From assembly GCA_017965475.1 (NCBI GenBank), contig JAGCPV010000099.1, positions 1-54,736 on the forward strand: a stretch of 54,736 nucleotides of DNA. Reading direction: 5' to 3'. The notes under the pieces are model-generated. The model was given only the letters and a program-made list of their open reading frames with translations. It searched no databases and was not told the origin of the DNA. How positions within the stretch are numbered: the stretch's first letter is position 1; every line of letters starts with the position of its first letter. The stretch comes from Prevotella sp. (GTDB lineage Bacteria > Bacteroidota > Bacteroidia > Bacteroidales > Bacteroidaceae). Below, one piece after another: positions 41,997 through 50,358 of this stretch. A program made the translations under genes and the position numbers.

Positions 41997-44333
41997 TTAT
42001 TTGATGGTTTGACGGACGCTCTTGAGGAGTTGCTTGTTGGGGGTCAGCTCACCATCGTAGGGGAGGAGAAACCAGCGTACGGTCCAGTCTAACTCTTCCT
42101 GGGGCTTCAGGGTGGTGTAAGCGCCCTGGCTCTCCAGTTCGATGTGGGCCTTGCCACGGTTGACGTAGATCTGTACCTCGGCCTCGTCGGGGGCTGGATC
42201 GGTGGGTTTCAGGTCGTCGAACTTCTTGATCATGAGGAGACCCTTGTTCGCGTAGGCCAGCCAACCCTTGCCATCGGCGTTGATCTTGCGGTTCTCATTG
42301 GTCTCATCGGTCTTGTACCATACGGCACCGTACTCGGCCTTGAAGTTCATCAGACCAGCGGGCGTGATACCATCGAGGGGCGCATCGAAGAAGATGAGGC
42401 CACCATCGTTCGTTACACGGGTGATCTCCCAGGGAGCCACCTGGCGCTCTTGGTTACTCTCATTAATAATGGAATAGGTGACGACGATGGCCCCATCCTT
42501 AGCATCCGTAGAGAAGTCCTTGCGCACACGGAAGCCCAGACGATCGTTGACAGGACTGGTCATGACGAGGTGACCGTCTTTCTCCTCCACGGTGTAAGGC
42601 TGTTTGTCGAACTCAGGCACTGGCGGCCAGTTCCACTCCTTCTGAGGACTGGTCCAGAAAGTGCTTCCGAAGGCTTCTGGCATGGTGAGTTGCGAGATGG
42701 CCTCCTGATCCTTGTATTTCAGTGACATGATCTTGCCGCCCTTCGTGGGATAGATGGTCATGGTGACATCACCCACCTTCAACTGACGGCTGCTCTGACG
42801 GTCGCGGAACTCGTCGAGCTGCTGGAAACAGTGCTTGTCGATAATCTCGGCCAACTTGCGGTCGTGATTATGGTGGAACTGCAACTTCTCGCCCAACTCC
42901 AGAAGTTCGCCATTCTCCTTCGTGTAGGGATGCCAAGTGTCTGGCAAACAATCTGTATTAGGATTACCTGTTGTAGCAAACTTCGCCCAGATGCTACTCA
43001 TCTCATCAGCCAACTTGGCAGAGGGGTGTTCTTCGCTGTTCTCATTGATATTGTTAAAGCAGTATTTCAACTCTGCTCCGTGCACACTGGCGTTATTAGC
43101 CTTCGAACGCTGGGTAAACATATACATATAGGTAGGCGCCTGACGCGTCTCTGCGATCTCGTCGGCGGTGATGATCGTCTTCGGACGGAAGAGCCAGTCG
43201 ATGCTCAACAGATCCTGTGGCGTATAGTCGGGATAAGCCTCTGCAAAGGCCTTGATATAAGCCTGCGTATCCCAGCCGAAGGTCTTCATCAGTTCGCGAC
43301 GGGCCTCGTCCATCGTCATCTCCTTGTCGTAGCGCAGAGGCTGGAGTTCATTGAACGTGGTACCGATCATGATGGGGATATTGTCGGAGATCTTCGCAAA
43401 ACCGTTCTGGAAAGGCTGCTGGAGCAGTACCTCACCATCGGGCGTAGGACCGAAGCCCCACATCATCGGGGTACCAGGCTTACGGGTGCCGATGCTGGCC
43501 GCCATCGCGCGCTGTCCGGCAGCATAGAGCTCCTCGTAGGGCACGTCCTTGATCTTGTCGATATCCTTCTTGTCGATGTTCAGTTCCTTCATCACGGCCT
43601 GACCCAGTTCCTCCGTCATCTGCTTGGTGTTGACGTTGAGGATGGTTCCGCTCATGATGATGGCCTTGTGGAACAGTCCTTTGGCGGGGGGCATACAGAG
43701 TAGGGTACCCACCTTACCACCACCGCCCGACTCACCGAAGATGGTGACGTTCGAGGGATCGCCGCCAAACTGGCTGATGTTCTTCTGTACCCACTGTAGC
43801 GCCTGTACCACGTCTAGCATACCCACGTTGCCAGAGTATTTGTATTTCTCACTACAAGCCGAAAGGTCGAGGAATCCGAGGATGTTCAGACGATGGTTCA
43901 CACTGACTACGACCACATCGCGCTGGGCCAGTTTCATACCAGGATCCCAGGCTGAGGTGCCTGAGTCGAAACCGCCACCATGGAGCCATACCATCACGGG
44001 TTTCTTAGCCTTTGTGTCGGTGGTCCATACGTTCAGCACGCAGCACTGCTCTGACATCTCTGCCTCACTCAGTTGCTTGCCCCAGGTATTCTGCATAGCC
44101 TGAGGTCCCCAGTGGTCGCACACGCGGATGGTGTCCCACTTGGCCACGGGCTGTGGGGGCATGAATCGCTCCACCTTGGCGTAGGGGATGCCGAGGAAGC
44201 CCATCGATCCCTCATGATCAAAACCTTTCACTAGTCCAGACTCGGTGCTCACCACCATCTGGGCATCATCTTGTGCCATGTTGCCCATAGCGCATAGCAT
44301 GACCAGCGTAGATAATAATATAGTTCGTTTCAT
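41997..44333 (-). CDS. Secreted type-B carboxylesterase fused to a DUF4380 domain
   Basis: A 778-residue secreted protein. Signal peptide: MKRTILLSTLVMLCAMGNMAQ. Residues 25-510 form a carboxylesterase (GIPYAKVERFMPP, the oxyanion HGGGFDSG, the nucleophile S202 in FGESGGGG, the His near VHGAELKYCF). Residues about 520-778 form a DUF4380 domain (KVGDVTMTIYPTKGGKIMSL; later APWEITRV), an aldose-epimerase-like sugar-binding fold. The fusion suggests de-esterification of acetylated or feruloylated plant glycans. The start is at MKRTILL, 19 codons inside the longest frame. It is divergent from the GH3-MFS operon, which supports a shared substrate. Confidence 0.85.
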   Translation of the reverse strand: MKRTILLSTLVMLCAMGNMAQDDAQMVVSTESGLVKGFDHEGSMGFLGIPYAKVERFMPPQPVAKWDTIRVCDHWGPQAMQNTWGKQLSEAEMSEQCCVLNVWTTDTKAKKPVMVWLHGGGFDSGTSAWDPGMKLAQRDVVVVSVNHRLNILGFLDLSACSEKYKYSGNVGMLDVVQALQWVQKNISQFGGDPSNVTIFGESGGGGKVGTLLCMPPAKGLFHKAIIMSGTILNVNTKQMTEELGQAVMKELNIDKKDIDKIKDVPYEELYAAGQRAMAASIGTRKPGTPMMWGFGPTPDGEVLLQQPFQNGFAKISDNIPIMIGTTFNELQPLRYDKEMTMDEARRELMKTFGWDTQAYIKAFAEAYPDYTPQDLLSIDWLFRPKTIITADEIAETRQAPTYMYMFTQRSKANNASVHGAELKYCFNNINENSEEHPSAKLADEMSSIWAKFATTGNPNTDCLPDTWHPYTKENGELLELGEKLQFHHNHDRKLAEIIDKHCFQQLDEFRDRQSSRQLKVGDVTMTIYPTKGGKIMSLKYKDQEAISQLTMPEAFGSTFWTSPQKEWNWPPVPEFDKQPYTVEEKDGHLVMTSPVNDRLGFRVRKDFSTDAKDGAIVVTYSIINESNQERQVAPWEITRVTNDGGLIFFDAPLDGITPAGLMNFKAEYGAVWYKTDETNENRKINADGKGWLAYANKGLLMIKKFDDLKPTDPAPDEAEVQIYVNRGKAHIELESQGAYTTLKPQEELDWTVRWFLLPYDGELTPNKQLLKSVRQTIK

Positions 44334-44445
44334 ACAGTTGATAATTATCACTTCTCTGACGTATAAGATGGAGAAAGGTAAAATCGCCACCTAATTAATT
44401 ATAGAACATTAACATGCTTCGCTTCCGTGAATCAGATGTTTTTTG

Positions 44446-44453
44446 TAACTTTG
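44446..44453 (+). promoter_or_regulatory. -7 box TAACTTTG for the GH3-MFS operon
   Basis: TAACTTTGC is 18 nt before the GH3 start; no convincing -33 is seen. Confidence 0.5.
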
Positions 44454-44471
44454 CAGAAAATCTGAAACAAT

Positions 44472-46814
44472 ATGGTTAAATACTTTCAAACAGGGATGAC
44501 CCTTCTTTGTGGTGTGGTCATGACGAGCCTGACCATTCTGATGGCAGGGTGTAACACAAAAGCAGATATGGAACAGCAGGTTGATGAACTTTATGGCAAG
44601 ATGTCGCAGGAGGAGCGCATCGCCCAGTTGAAGAGCATGTATATGGATGATCTCTTCGATGAACAGGGGAATCTGGATACGGCCAAGTGTCGCGAACTGA
44701 TCCCCTATGGTGTTGGACACTTCTCGCAGTTCTGTCTGCAGCAGCCCCGTAATCCGAATGAGTTGCGCGACCGTGCGGCAGCCGTACAGGACTGGCTCAT
44801 CCACAACACGCCCAACGGTATTCCTGCGCTCATGCACGAGGAGGTACTCTCGGGTGTTAACACCGTGGGCTCCACGATCTATCCACAGCAGATCGGACAG
44901 GCCTGTTCCTTCAATCCCGAACTGGCTGAGTTGAAGACCCGCCAGACGAGTACGGCACTGAGGAAGATGGGTGGTATCTTCGCCCTCTCGCCGATGGTCG
45001 ATGTGTGTCGCATACCGTCGTTCAACCGTCTGGAGGAGTCCTATGGCGAGGACGGCTATCTGTCGGCGGTGATGGGTACGGCCTTCGTGAAGGGTCTCCA
45101 GCAGGATGACCTGAAGAAGGGTGTGGGTGCCTGTTCGAAGCATTACCTCGGTTATGGCGGTGGGGGTGATGCCGACGAGAAGGAACTGATGGAGGAGATC
45201 CTGCTGCCCCACGAGACGATGATCCGTCTGGCTGGCAGTAAGGCTGTCATGCCTGGCTATCATGATGTTCACGGTACGAAGTGCGTGGCTAACAGTGAGA
45301 TCCTGCTGGATATCCTGCGCGACTATCTCGGCTTCGACGGTATGGTGGTGAGCGACTATACGGCCATCGACCAGATTCCTGACCTCGACGATGTGGTGAA
45401 GAAGGCCGCTGCTGCCATCAATGGGGGTAATGATGTCGATTTCCCCTTCGGCGCCAACTATCAGCATCTGCAGCAGGCCATCGACCAGGGGCTGATGAAG
45501 CCAGAGGTGCTGGAGCGTGCCGTGAAGGACGTGCTCCGCTTTAAGTTCCGTGCTGGTCTCTTCGATGAGGATGCCTATCTCTACACGGCAGGGGAGATCG
45601 TCCTTGATTCGAAGGAGGAGCGTCAGACGGCCTACGACATCGCCACGCAGTCGGTGGTGCTGTTGGAGAACAATGGGGTGCTGCCGTTGAAGGATGTTAA
45701 GAATATCCTGCTCACTGGTCCTAACGCGAACTCTTTCTGGGCTATGTGCGGCGACTATACCTATCCCGCCATGTCGTATTTCTGGAAGAAGAAGGAGGAT
45801 GTGCCTGATAATCCACATATCGTGAATCTGCTGGAGGGTATGACGAAGAGCAAGCCAGAGGGCGTCAACCTGATGTACTCTCGTGGCTGTGACTGGACGG
45901 AAGAGATTGAGACGAAATACAGCGAACTGGGTGACGAACGTGCTTGGGAGTACGAGATCCTGCACCGTAAGGTGGATTCGGGCGAGAAGGCCGACAAGGC
46001 TGAGGCTCTTCGTATGGCGAAGCAGGCTGATGTGATTGTAGCTGCCATGGGTGAGAACGTGATGCTCTGTGGTGAGAACCGCGATCGTCAGACGCTCCGT
46101 CTGCCAGGTAAGCAGGAGCAGTTTGTCGAAGAACTGATCAAGACGGGCAAGCCCGTGGTACTCGTGATGTTCGGAGGTAGGGCACAGGTGGTGTCTGGTC
46201 TGGCAGAGAAATGTGCTGCTGTTATCCAGGCCTGGTATCCGGGTGAGGAAGGTGGTGACGCTGTGGCCGATATCCTGTATGGTAAGGTGTCGCCATCCGC
46301 TAAACTCTCAGTCAGCTATCCTAATATGGAGATCAATGAGGCTATTTGCTATAACCGTTCTATCGAGAAGGATCCGCGTGTGGCATGGCCCTTTGGATAC
46401 GGTCTGACCTACACCACGTTTGAATACAGCAACCTGAAGACCACAGTCACTGAACAGGGTGTCAACCTGACGTTTGAGGTGAAGAATACCGGCAAAGTGG
46501 CTGCCGATGAGATTGCGCAAATCTATCTGTCGCCGACTTCCACAGATCAGCCTCTGCGCCCCATCCAGTTGCAGGGCTTTACCCGCGTGTCTCTGAAACC
46601 GGGTGAGAGCAAGACGGTGAAGGCGACACTGTATATCGAACAGTTCGGCTTCTACAGTCATGAGGGTGAACGCCGCTGGAACATCCTGCCGGGAGCGTAT
46701 ATCGTGAAGGTGGGTGCATCATCGACAGATATCAGACTGCAGGAGACGGTCACACTCAACGGCGAACCCTTCAGTATGTCGTTGCGTGAACACTATTTCG
46801 CTGTCTGCCAATAA
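44472..46814 (+). CDS. Glycoside hydrolase family 3 lipoprotein
   Basis: A 780-residue exo-glycosidase. Signal peptide with lipobox MAGC (C27). GH3 N-terminal barrel about 50-350 with KHYLGYGGGG and the nucleophile D295 in GMVVSDYTAID; GH3 C-terminal domain about 390-620 with the acid/base region (AAMGENVMLCGENRDRQTL); fibronectin-III-like domain about 660-760. Beta-glucosidase or beta-xylosidase are the usual activities. The stop overlaps the MFS start (TAATG), so the sugar released is probably imported by that transporter. Confidence 0.9.
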   Translation: MVKYFQTGMTLLCGVVMTSLTILMAGCNTKADMEQQVDELYGKMSQEERIAQLKSMYMDDLFDEQGNLDTAKCRELIPYGVGHFSQFCLQQPRNPNELRDRAAAVQDWLIHNTPNGIPALMHEEVLSGVNTVGSTIYPQQIGQACSFNPELAELKTRQTSTALRKMGGIFALSPMVDVCRIPSFNRLEESYGEDGYLSAVMGTAFVKGLQQDDLKKGVGACSKHYLGYGGGGDADEKELMEEILLPHETMIRLAGSKAVMPGYHDVHGTKCVANSEILLDILRDYLGFDGMVVSDYTAIDQIPDLDDVVKKAAAAINGGNDVDFPFGANYQHLQQAIDQGLMKPEVLERAVKDVLRFKFRAGLFDEDAYLYTAGEIVLDSKEERQTAYDIATQSVVLLENNGVLPLKDVKNILLTGPNANSFWAMCGDYTYPAMSYFWKKKEDVPDNPHIVNLLEGMTKSKPEGVNLMYSRGCDWTEEIETKYSELGDERAWEYEILHRKVDSGEKADKAEALRMAKQADVIVAAMGENVMLCGENRDRQTLRLPGKQEQFVEELIKTGKPVVLVMFGGRAQVVSGLAEKCAAVIQAWYPGEEGGDAVADILYGKVSPSAKLSVSYPNMEINEAICYNRSIEKDPRVAWPFGYGLTYTTFEYSNLKTTVTEQGVNLTFEVKNTGKVAADEIAQIYLSPTSTDQPLRPIQLQGFTRVSLKPGESKTVKATLYIEQFGFYSHEGERRWNILPGAYIVKVGASSTDIRLQETVTLNGEPFSMSLREHYFAVCQ

Positions 46815-48085
46815 TGGACAGGCTCTGGAACAGGAACTATTGTAAGGTGATGACAGCGAATTTTACGCTGTTTTTCGCCTTCTATGTGCTGACGCCTCTG
46901 CTGCCGCTCTATCTGAGTGAGCATTTCGGGGCGACGAAGGATGTTATTGGCTTGGTGCTTTCAGGCTATACGATCACGGCTCTGCTGTTCCGTCCGTTCA
47001 GCGGTTATGTGGTCGATTCCTTTCCGCGAAAGACGGTGCTGATGATCGCCTTCGGGGCTTTTGCCATCTTCTTCGCGGGTTATCTCGCCGCTTCCACCTT
47101 GTTGTTGTTTATGATCGTGAGAACACTTCACGGTGGTCCCTTTGGTGCACTCACGGTGGCTAACTCCACAGCGGCCATCGATGTTCTGCCATCCAGTCGT
47201 CGTACGGAGGGTATCGGGTATTACGGTCTGAGTAACAACCTCGCTATGGCCATTGCTCCGACCATTGGTATCTTCATCTACCAACTCACTGACAGTTTCG
47301 AGTTCCTCTTCTGGCTGGCACTTATCGTGGCCTGCGCAGGCTGGCTCGTCGATGCCACAGTGAGCATTGGGGACAGGTCTGACTTTAACTTGGGGTCAGG
47401 CCCCAGTAGGAGGTTCTTGATGTCGGGGCCTGGCCCCAAGATAAAAAAACTGTCGTGGGACAGGTTCTTTCTGGTGCGTGGGTGGCTGATAGGTGTCAAC
47501 ATGGTGGCCTTTGGCTTTAGCTTTGGTGTGCTCAGTAACTACCTCGCAATCTATGGGAAGGAGGTGATGGGTATCATGGGGGGTACGGGCACCTATTTTA
47601 TGCTCTGCTCCGTCGGCCTGATCCTCTCGCGCCTGCAGGGAGGCAAAGCACTGCGCAATGGTCGTGTCACCCATAATGCAGGAGAGGGAATGGTCATCTC
47701 GTTGGTGGGATATACCTTATTCATCCTGATGCCCACGTTGGCAGAATGTTCAATGGTCAATGTTCAATGGTCAATGGCTCTCGGCTATTACGGTTCTGCC
47801 CTGCTCATCGGCTTGGGCAACGGTCATATGTGGCCCGCCTTCCAGAACATGACCATCAACGTGGCCCGTAACAACCAGCGCGGCACTGCCAACTCCACCA
47901 TCCTTATCTCGTGGGATATCGGTATGGGTCTTGGTATCCTTGTGGGAGGTATCGTTTCAGAACTCTTAGGCTATGGTGCTGCTTTCTGGACTGTCGTCCT
48001 CGTCAATGCCTCTGGTGTCGCCTGTTTCTTCCTTGCTACCAAGGCCTTCTTCCTCCGCAGGAACTTGAATGAGTCCGTGTATTGA
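46814..48085 (+). CDS. MFS sugar/drug-type transporter carrying repeat insertions
   Basis: A 423-residue protein with 12 membrane helices; the first loop is YVVDSFPRKTV and the third region RTLHGGPFGALTV. It overlaps the GH3 stop by 1 nt and likely moves the product of that enzyme. The loop between helices 6 and 7 has about 28 extra residues (185-212, including LGSGPSRRFLMSGPGPK) encoded by two dispersed GGGG-CCCC palindromes, kept in frame. A second oddity, at residues about 311-322 (ECSMVNVQWSM), is a perfect 14-bp tandem repeat. Both lie in loops, so the carrier is probably functional. Confidence 0.85.
   Translation: MDRLWNRNYCKVMTANFTLFFAFYVLTPLLPLYLSEHFGATKDVIGLVLSGYTITALLFRPFSGYVVDSFPRKTVLMIAFGAFAIFFAGYLAASTLLLFMIVRTLHGGPFGALTVANSTAAIDVLPSSRRTEGIGYYGLSNNLAMAIAPTIGIFIYQLTDSFEFLFWLALIVACAGWLVDATVSIGDRSDFNLGSGPSRRFLMSGPGPKIKKLSWDRFFLVRGWLIGVNMVAFGFSFGVLSNYLAIYGKEVMGIMGGTGTYFMLCSVGLILSRLQGGKALRNGRVTHNAGEGMVISLVGYTLFILMPTLAECSMVNVQWSMALGYYGSALLIGLGNGHMWPAFQNMTINVARNNQRGTANSTILISWDIGMGLGILVGGIVSELLGYGAAFWTVVLVNASGVACFFLATKAFFLRRNLNESVY
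47364..47445 (+). repeat. Double dispersed palindromic element in the MFS gene
   Basis: Core 1 GGGGTCAGGCCCC (47392-47404), then AGTAGGAGGTTCTTGATGTC, then core 2 GGGGCCTGGCCCC (47425-47437) and AAGATAAAAAAA. Core 1 with its right flank matches the copies at 12677 and (reversed) 7837; a partial GGGGACAGG stands at 47369. The insertion keeps the reading frame. Confidence 0.8.
47747..47774 (+). repeat. Perfect 14-bp tandem duplication in the MFS gene
   Basis: TGTTCAATGGTCAA occurs twice head to tail. Because 14 is not a multiple of three, gain or loss of one copy would shift the frame of the transporter. Confidence 0.8.
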
Positions 48086-48098
48086 TTTTTTACTTTTG

Positions 48099-48173
48099 GC
48101 GTAGGTTGAAACCCTGAAAAACGTAGCTAGGGGGTAGCAAGGAGCTAGCTAGGGCGTAGAAAGGGCGTAGGTT
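48099..48173. repeat. Intergenic GTAGCTAGGG-type repeat cluster
   Basis: GGCGTAGGTT begins (48099-48108) and closes (48164-48173) the stretch; between lie three degenerate GTAGCTAGGG/AGCTAGCTAGGGCGTAG units. It fills the convergent gap between the MFS and pantothenate kinase genes and covers the kinase stop codon. Confidence 0.6.
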
Positions 48174-49011
48174 AAATGCACTCTTTGTTGGAATTTATTA
48201 CGTAATCAAGTGCAGCGCCGATAGCAGTGCAGAATTCCGAATATTTGGGAATGTGGAAATGTACGTCGTATAACTTCTCCAGCATGGGATATACTTCCTT
48301 ACATTCGGGGTAGAGCGTCAGGTTTCCAATCAGCACAAAGTCCTTGATGCCTGTGTTCAGGGCAGACAAGATGGTTGCTGACCCGATGGCCTGCAGCACC
48401 ATGACAATAATACCTAGGGCGATGTCCTCTTTGGGGGCGTCATACTGGGCCTTAGAGAAGAGGGAAGCTGTGGCATCCATTGGCAGTCCTGGCAGCGGAT
48501 GGGTGGTGATGTCGCCGATGAGCAGGTTGATATTGTGGATGTCTCCCTGTTTGGCAAGACTCTGGATCTGTTTCGGATCACGGGTGTTCAGCATCACGCG
48601 GGCCAGTCCTTGTAGCGTTCCACCACCAATACCGATACCACCGATATGGCGGATGTCGTCACCACAGCACTGTACAAAACTGGTTCCTGTTCCCATGGAT
48701 ACAACGATGGCTTTGGTCAGTCCGCTCTCAAATCGTGCACCAAGTCCGTCGGCAATAAACTCATCGGTCTTGCCCGTTGGCAGTCCATAGACAGGCTCAT
48801 TGATATAGGCGGATCCAACGCCCGTTACCATCACCTGTTCCACATCCTTCAACTTGATGTTGTTATCGTGCAGATACTTGCCGAATGCACCATAGAGAGA
48901 GGTAACAGGATCGGTAGCAGTGATACGGATGGGTGCGGAGATCTTTCCGTTTTTGATACCAACGATCTTTGTAGTGGAGATGCCCACGTCAATGCCAATG
49001 ACTATTCCCAT
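48172..49011 (-). CDS. Type II pantothenate kinase (CoaW-like)
   Basis: A 279-residue ASKHA-fold kinase: GIDVGISTTKIVGIKNGKI at the start (phosphate loop 1), VSMGTGTSFVQ (phosphate loop 2), GGIGIGGGTLQGLAR (glycine-rich hinge) and the end IGAALDYV. It phosphorylates pantothenate in CoA synthesis. Type II PanK is less common in bacteria than type I/III but is known in Bacteroidetes and staphylococci. A tRNA-Phe gene lies upstream in the same direction, with a terminator in between. Confidence 0.85.
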   Translation of the reverse strand: MGIVIGIDVGISTTKIVGIKNGKISAPIRITATDPVTSLYGAFGKYLHDNNIKLKDVEQVMVTGVGSAYINEPVYGLPTGKTDEFIADGLGARFESGLTKAIVVSMGTGTSFVQCCGDDIRHIGGIGIGGGTLQGLARVMLNTRDPKQIQSLAKQGDIHNINLLIGDITTHPLPGLPMDATASLFSKAQYDAPKEDIALGIIVMVLQAIGSATILSALNTGIKDFVLIGNLTLYPECKEVYPMLEKLYDVHFHIPKYSEFCTAIGAALDYVINSNKECI

Positions 49012-49031
49012 GACTTTTTAGTTGTTTAGGT

Positions 49032-49070
49032 TATAAAAAGAAACCCGGCCGCCATAACGCGAAACCGGGC
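49032..49070 (-). terminator. Terminator of the tRNA-Phe gene
   Basis: On the reverse strand CCCGG...CCGGG with an inner CGC/GCG pairing, followed by GTTTCTTTTTATAA. Confidence 0.7.
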
Positions 49071-49085
49071 TAATGAAAGGAGGAG

Positions 49086-49158
49086 TGGTACCTCCAGGAA
49101 TCGAACCGGGGACACACGGATTTTCAGTCCGATGCTCTACCAACTGAGCTAAGGCACC
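49086..49158 (-). tRNA. tRNA-Phe (GAA)
   Basis: A 73-nt cloverleaf on the reverse strand: acceptor GGTGCCT/AGGTACC (one G-T pair), D loop AGTTGGTA, anticodon loop CTGAAAA with GAA, T loop TTCGATT. CCA is not encoded. A TACCTTTG box is about 35 nt upstream and a hairpin terminator follows. Confidence 0.95.
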
Positions 49159-49192
49159 ATGCGGTTTCTACAATCCTTTCGTTTTGCGGGTG

Positions 49193-49200
49193 CAAAGGTA
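49193..49200 (-). promoter_or_regulatory. -7 box TACCTTTG for tRNA-Phe
   Basis: Reverse-strand TACCTTTGC lies 34 nt upstream of the mature 5' end of the tRNA. Confidence 0.55.
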
Positions 49201-49251
49201 CGAACATTTTTTGAACCTACCAAACTTTTTGGGAAATATTTTTAGAAAAAG

Positions 49252-50358
49252 TTATTCAGAGAGATGTATCCAACCTTGCGCCTTGAGTTCAAACTCCTGA
49301 TTGTCACGGGTTACGAGCACCTTGCCGAATTTCTCCTCGGTGATGTGTCCGATCAGCTTGATACCCTCAATCTGTTCGATCTTCTCGTGGTCGCCGATGG
49401 GCACGGTGAACAGTAGTTCATAGTCTTCGCCACCGTTGAGGGCACAGGTCGTGACGTTCATGTTCATCTCCTCTGCCATGACGGCTGTCTGGTAGTCGAT
49501 GGGGAGATTCTTCTCATAGATACGGCAGCCGACACCTGACTGTTTGCAGATATGCATCAATTCCGACGACAGTCCATCGCTGATGTCCATCATGGCTGTG
49601 GGTTTGATGCCTGCCTCACGGAGTTTCACGATGATGTCGCCACGGGCCTCCGTCTGCAGTTGGCGTTGCAGCAGGTATTCCTTGCCACTGAAGTCGGGTT
49701 GGAAGTCGAGATGGGATAGTTGATAGTTAAGAGCTGATAGCTTCTTCTCATCACCAGCGGCTTTGGCCTCAGCGATCTTCTTCTGGAGGTCATTGACCTG
49801 TCCGTAATAGACGCTCTTCTCGCGCTCCAGCAACTGGAGTCCCATATAGGCGGCGCCAAGGTCACCACTCACGCAGACCAGATCCGTATTCTTTGCACCG
49901 TTGCGATAGACAATCTCCTCTTTCTTGGCTTCACCGATACATGTGATACTGATAGCCAGACCCGTATAGGAAGAGGTGATGTCGCCACCGATGATATCCA
50001 CGCCCCACTTGTCGCAGGCGAGTTTTAAACCAGCGTAGAACTCATCCATATCCTCTACAGAGAACCGTTTACTGATGGCCAGTGAGACGGTGATCTGACG
50101 AGGGGTGCCATTCATGGCAAACACGTCGCTGATATTCACCATGGCTGACTTGTAACCCAGATGTTTCAGGTCTATATAAGTCAGGTCGAAGTGCACACCT
50201 TCCATCAACAGGTCGGTGGTCACCAGTACTTCTTTGTTGGGGTAGGAGAGTACGGCGCAGTCATCACCAACACCGTATTTCGTACTCTCGTTCTTGATCT
50301 CTATGTCTTTCGTGAGACGGTCTATTAGACCAAATTCTCCTAATTTTGCTATCTCCAT
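49252..50358 (-). CDS. thiL: Thiamine-monophosphate kinase
   Basis: A 368-residue AIR-synthase-fold kinase making thiamine diphosphate from the monophosphate. Landmarks are VGDDCAVLSYP, VTTDLLMEGVHFDL, IIGGDITSS (Mg and ATP), MMDISDGLSSEL and NGGEDYELLF. The middle (about residues 185-220, with a charged coil AEAKAAGDEKKLSALNYQL) is longer than usual; part comes from a TGATAGTT-type repeat. Starts directly after the purine nucleoside phosphorylase stop. Confidence 0.92.
   Translation of the reverse strand: MEIAKLGEFGLIDRLTKDIEIKNESTKYGVGDDCAVLSYPNKEVLVTTDLLMEGVHFDLTYIDLKHLGYKSAMVNISDVFAMNGTPRQITVSLAISKRFSVEDMDEFYAGLKLACDKWGVDIIGGDITSSYTGLAISITCIGEAKKEEIVYRNGAKNTDLVCVSGDLGAAYMGLQLLEREKSVYYGQVNDLQKKIAEAKAAGDEKKLSALNYQLSHLDFQPDFSGKEYLLQRQLQTEARGDIIVKLREAGIKPTAMMDISDGLSSELMHICKQSGVGCRIYEKNLPIDYQTAVMAEEMNMNVTTCALNGGEDYELLFTVPIGDHEKIEQIEGIKLIGHITEEKFGKVLVTRDNQEFELKAQGWIHLSE

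Noticed and set aside
44409-45965. Open frame of 518 codons opposite the GH3 gene
   Set aside because: It is fully antisense to a gene with clear motifs, has no family signature and shows the His/Leu/Arg bias of a codon-structure shadow.
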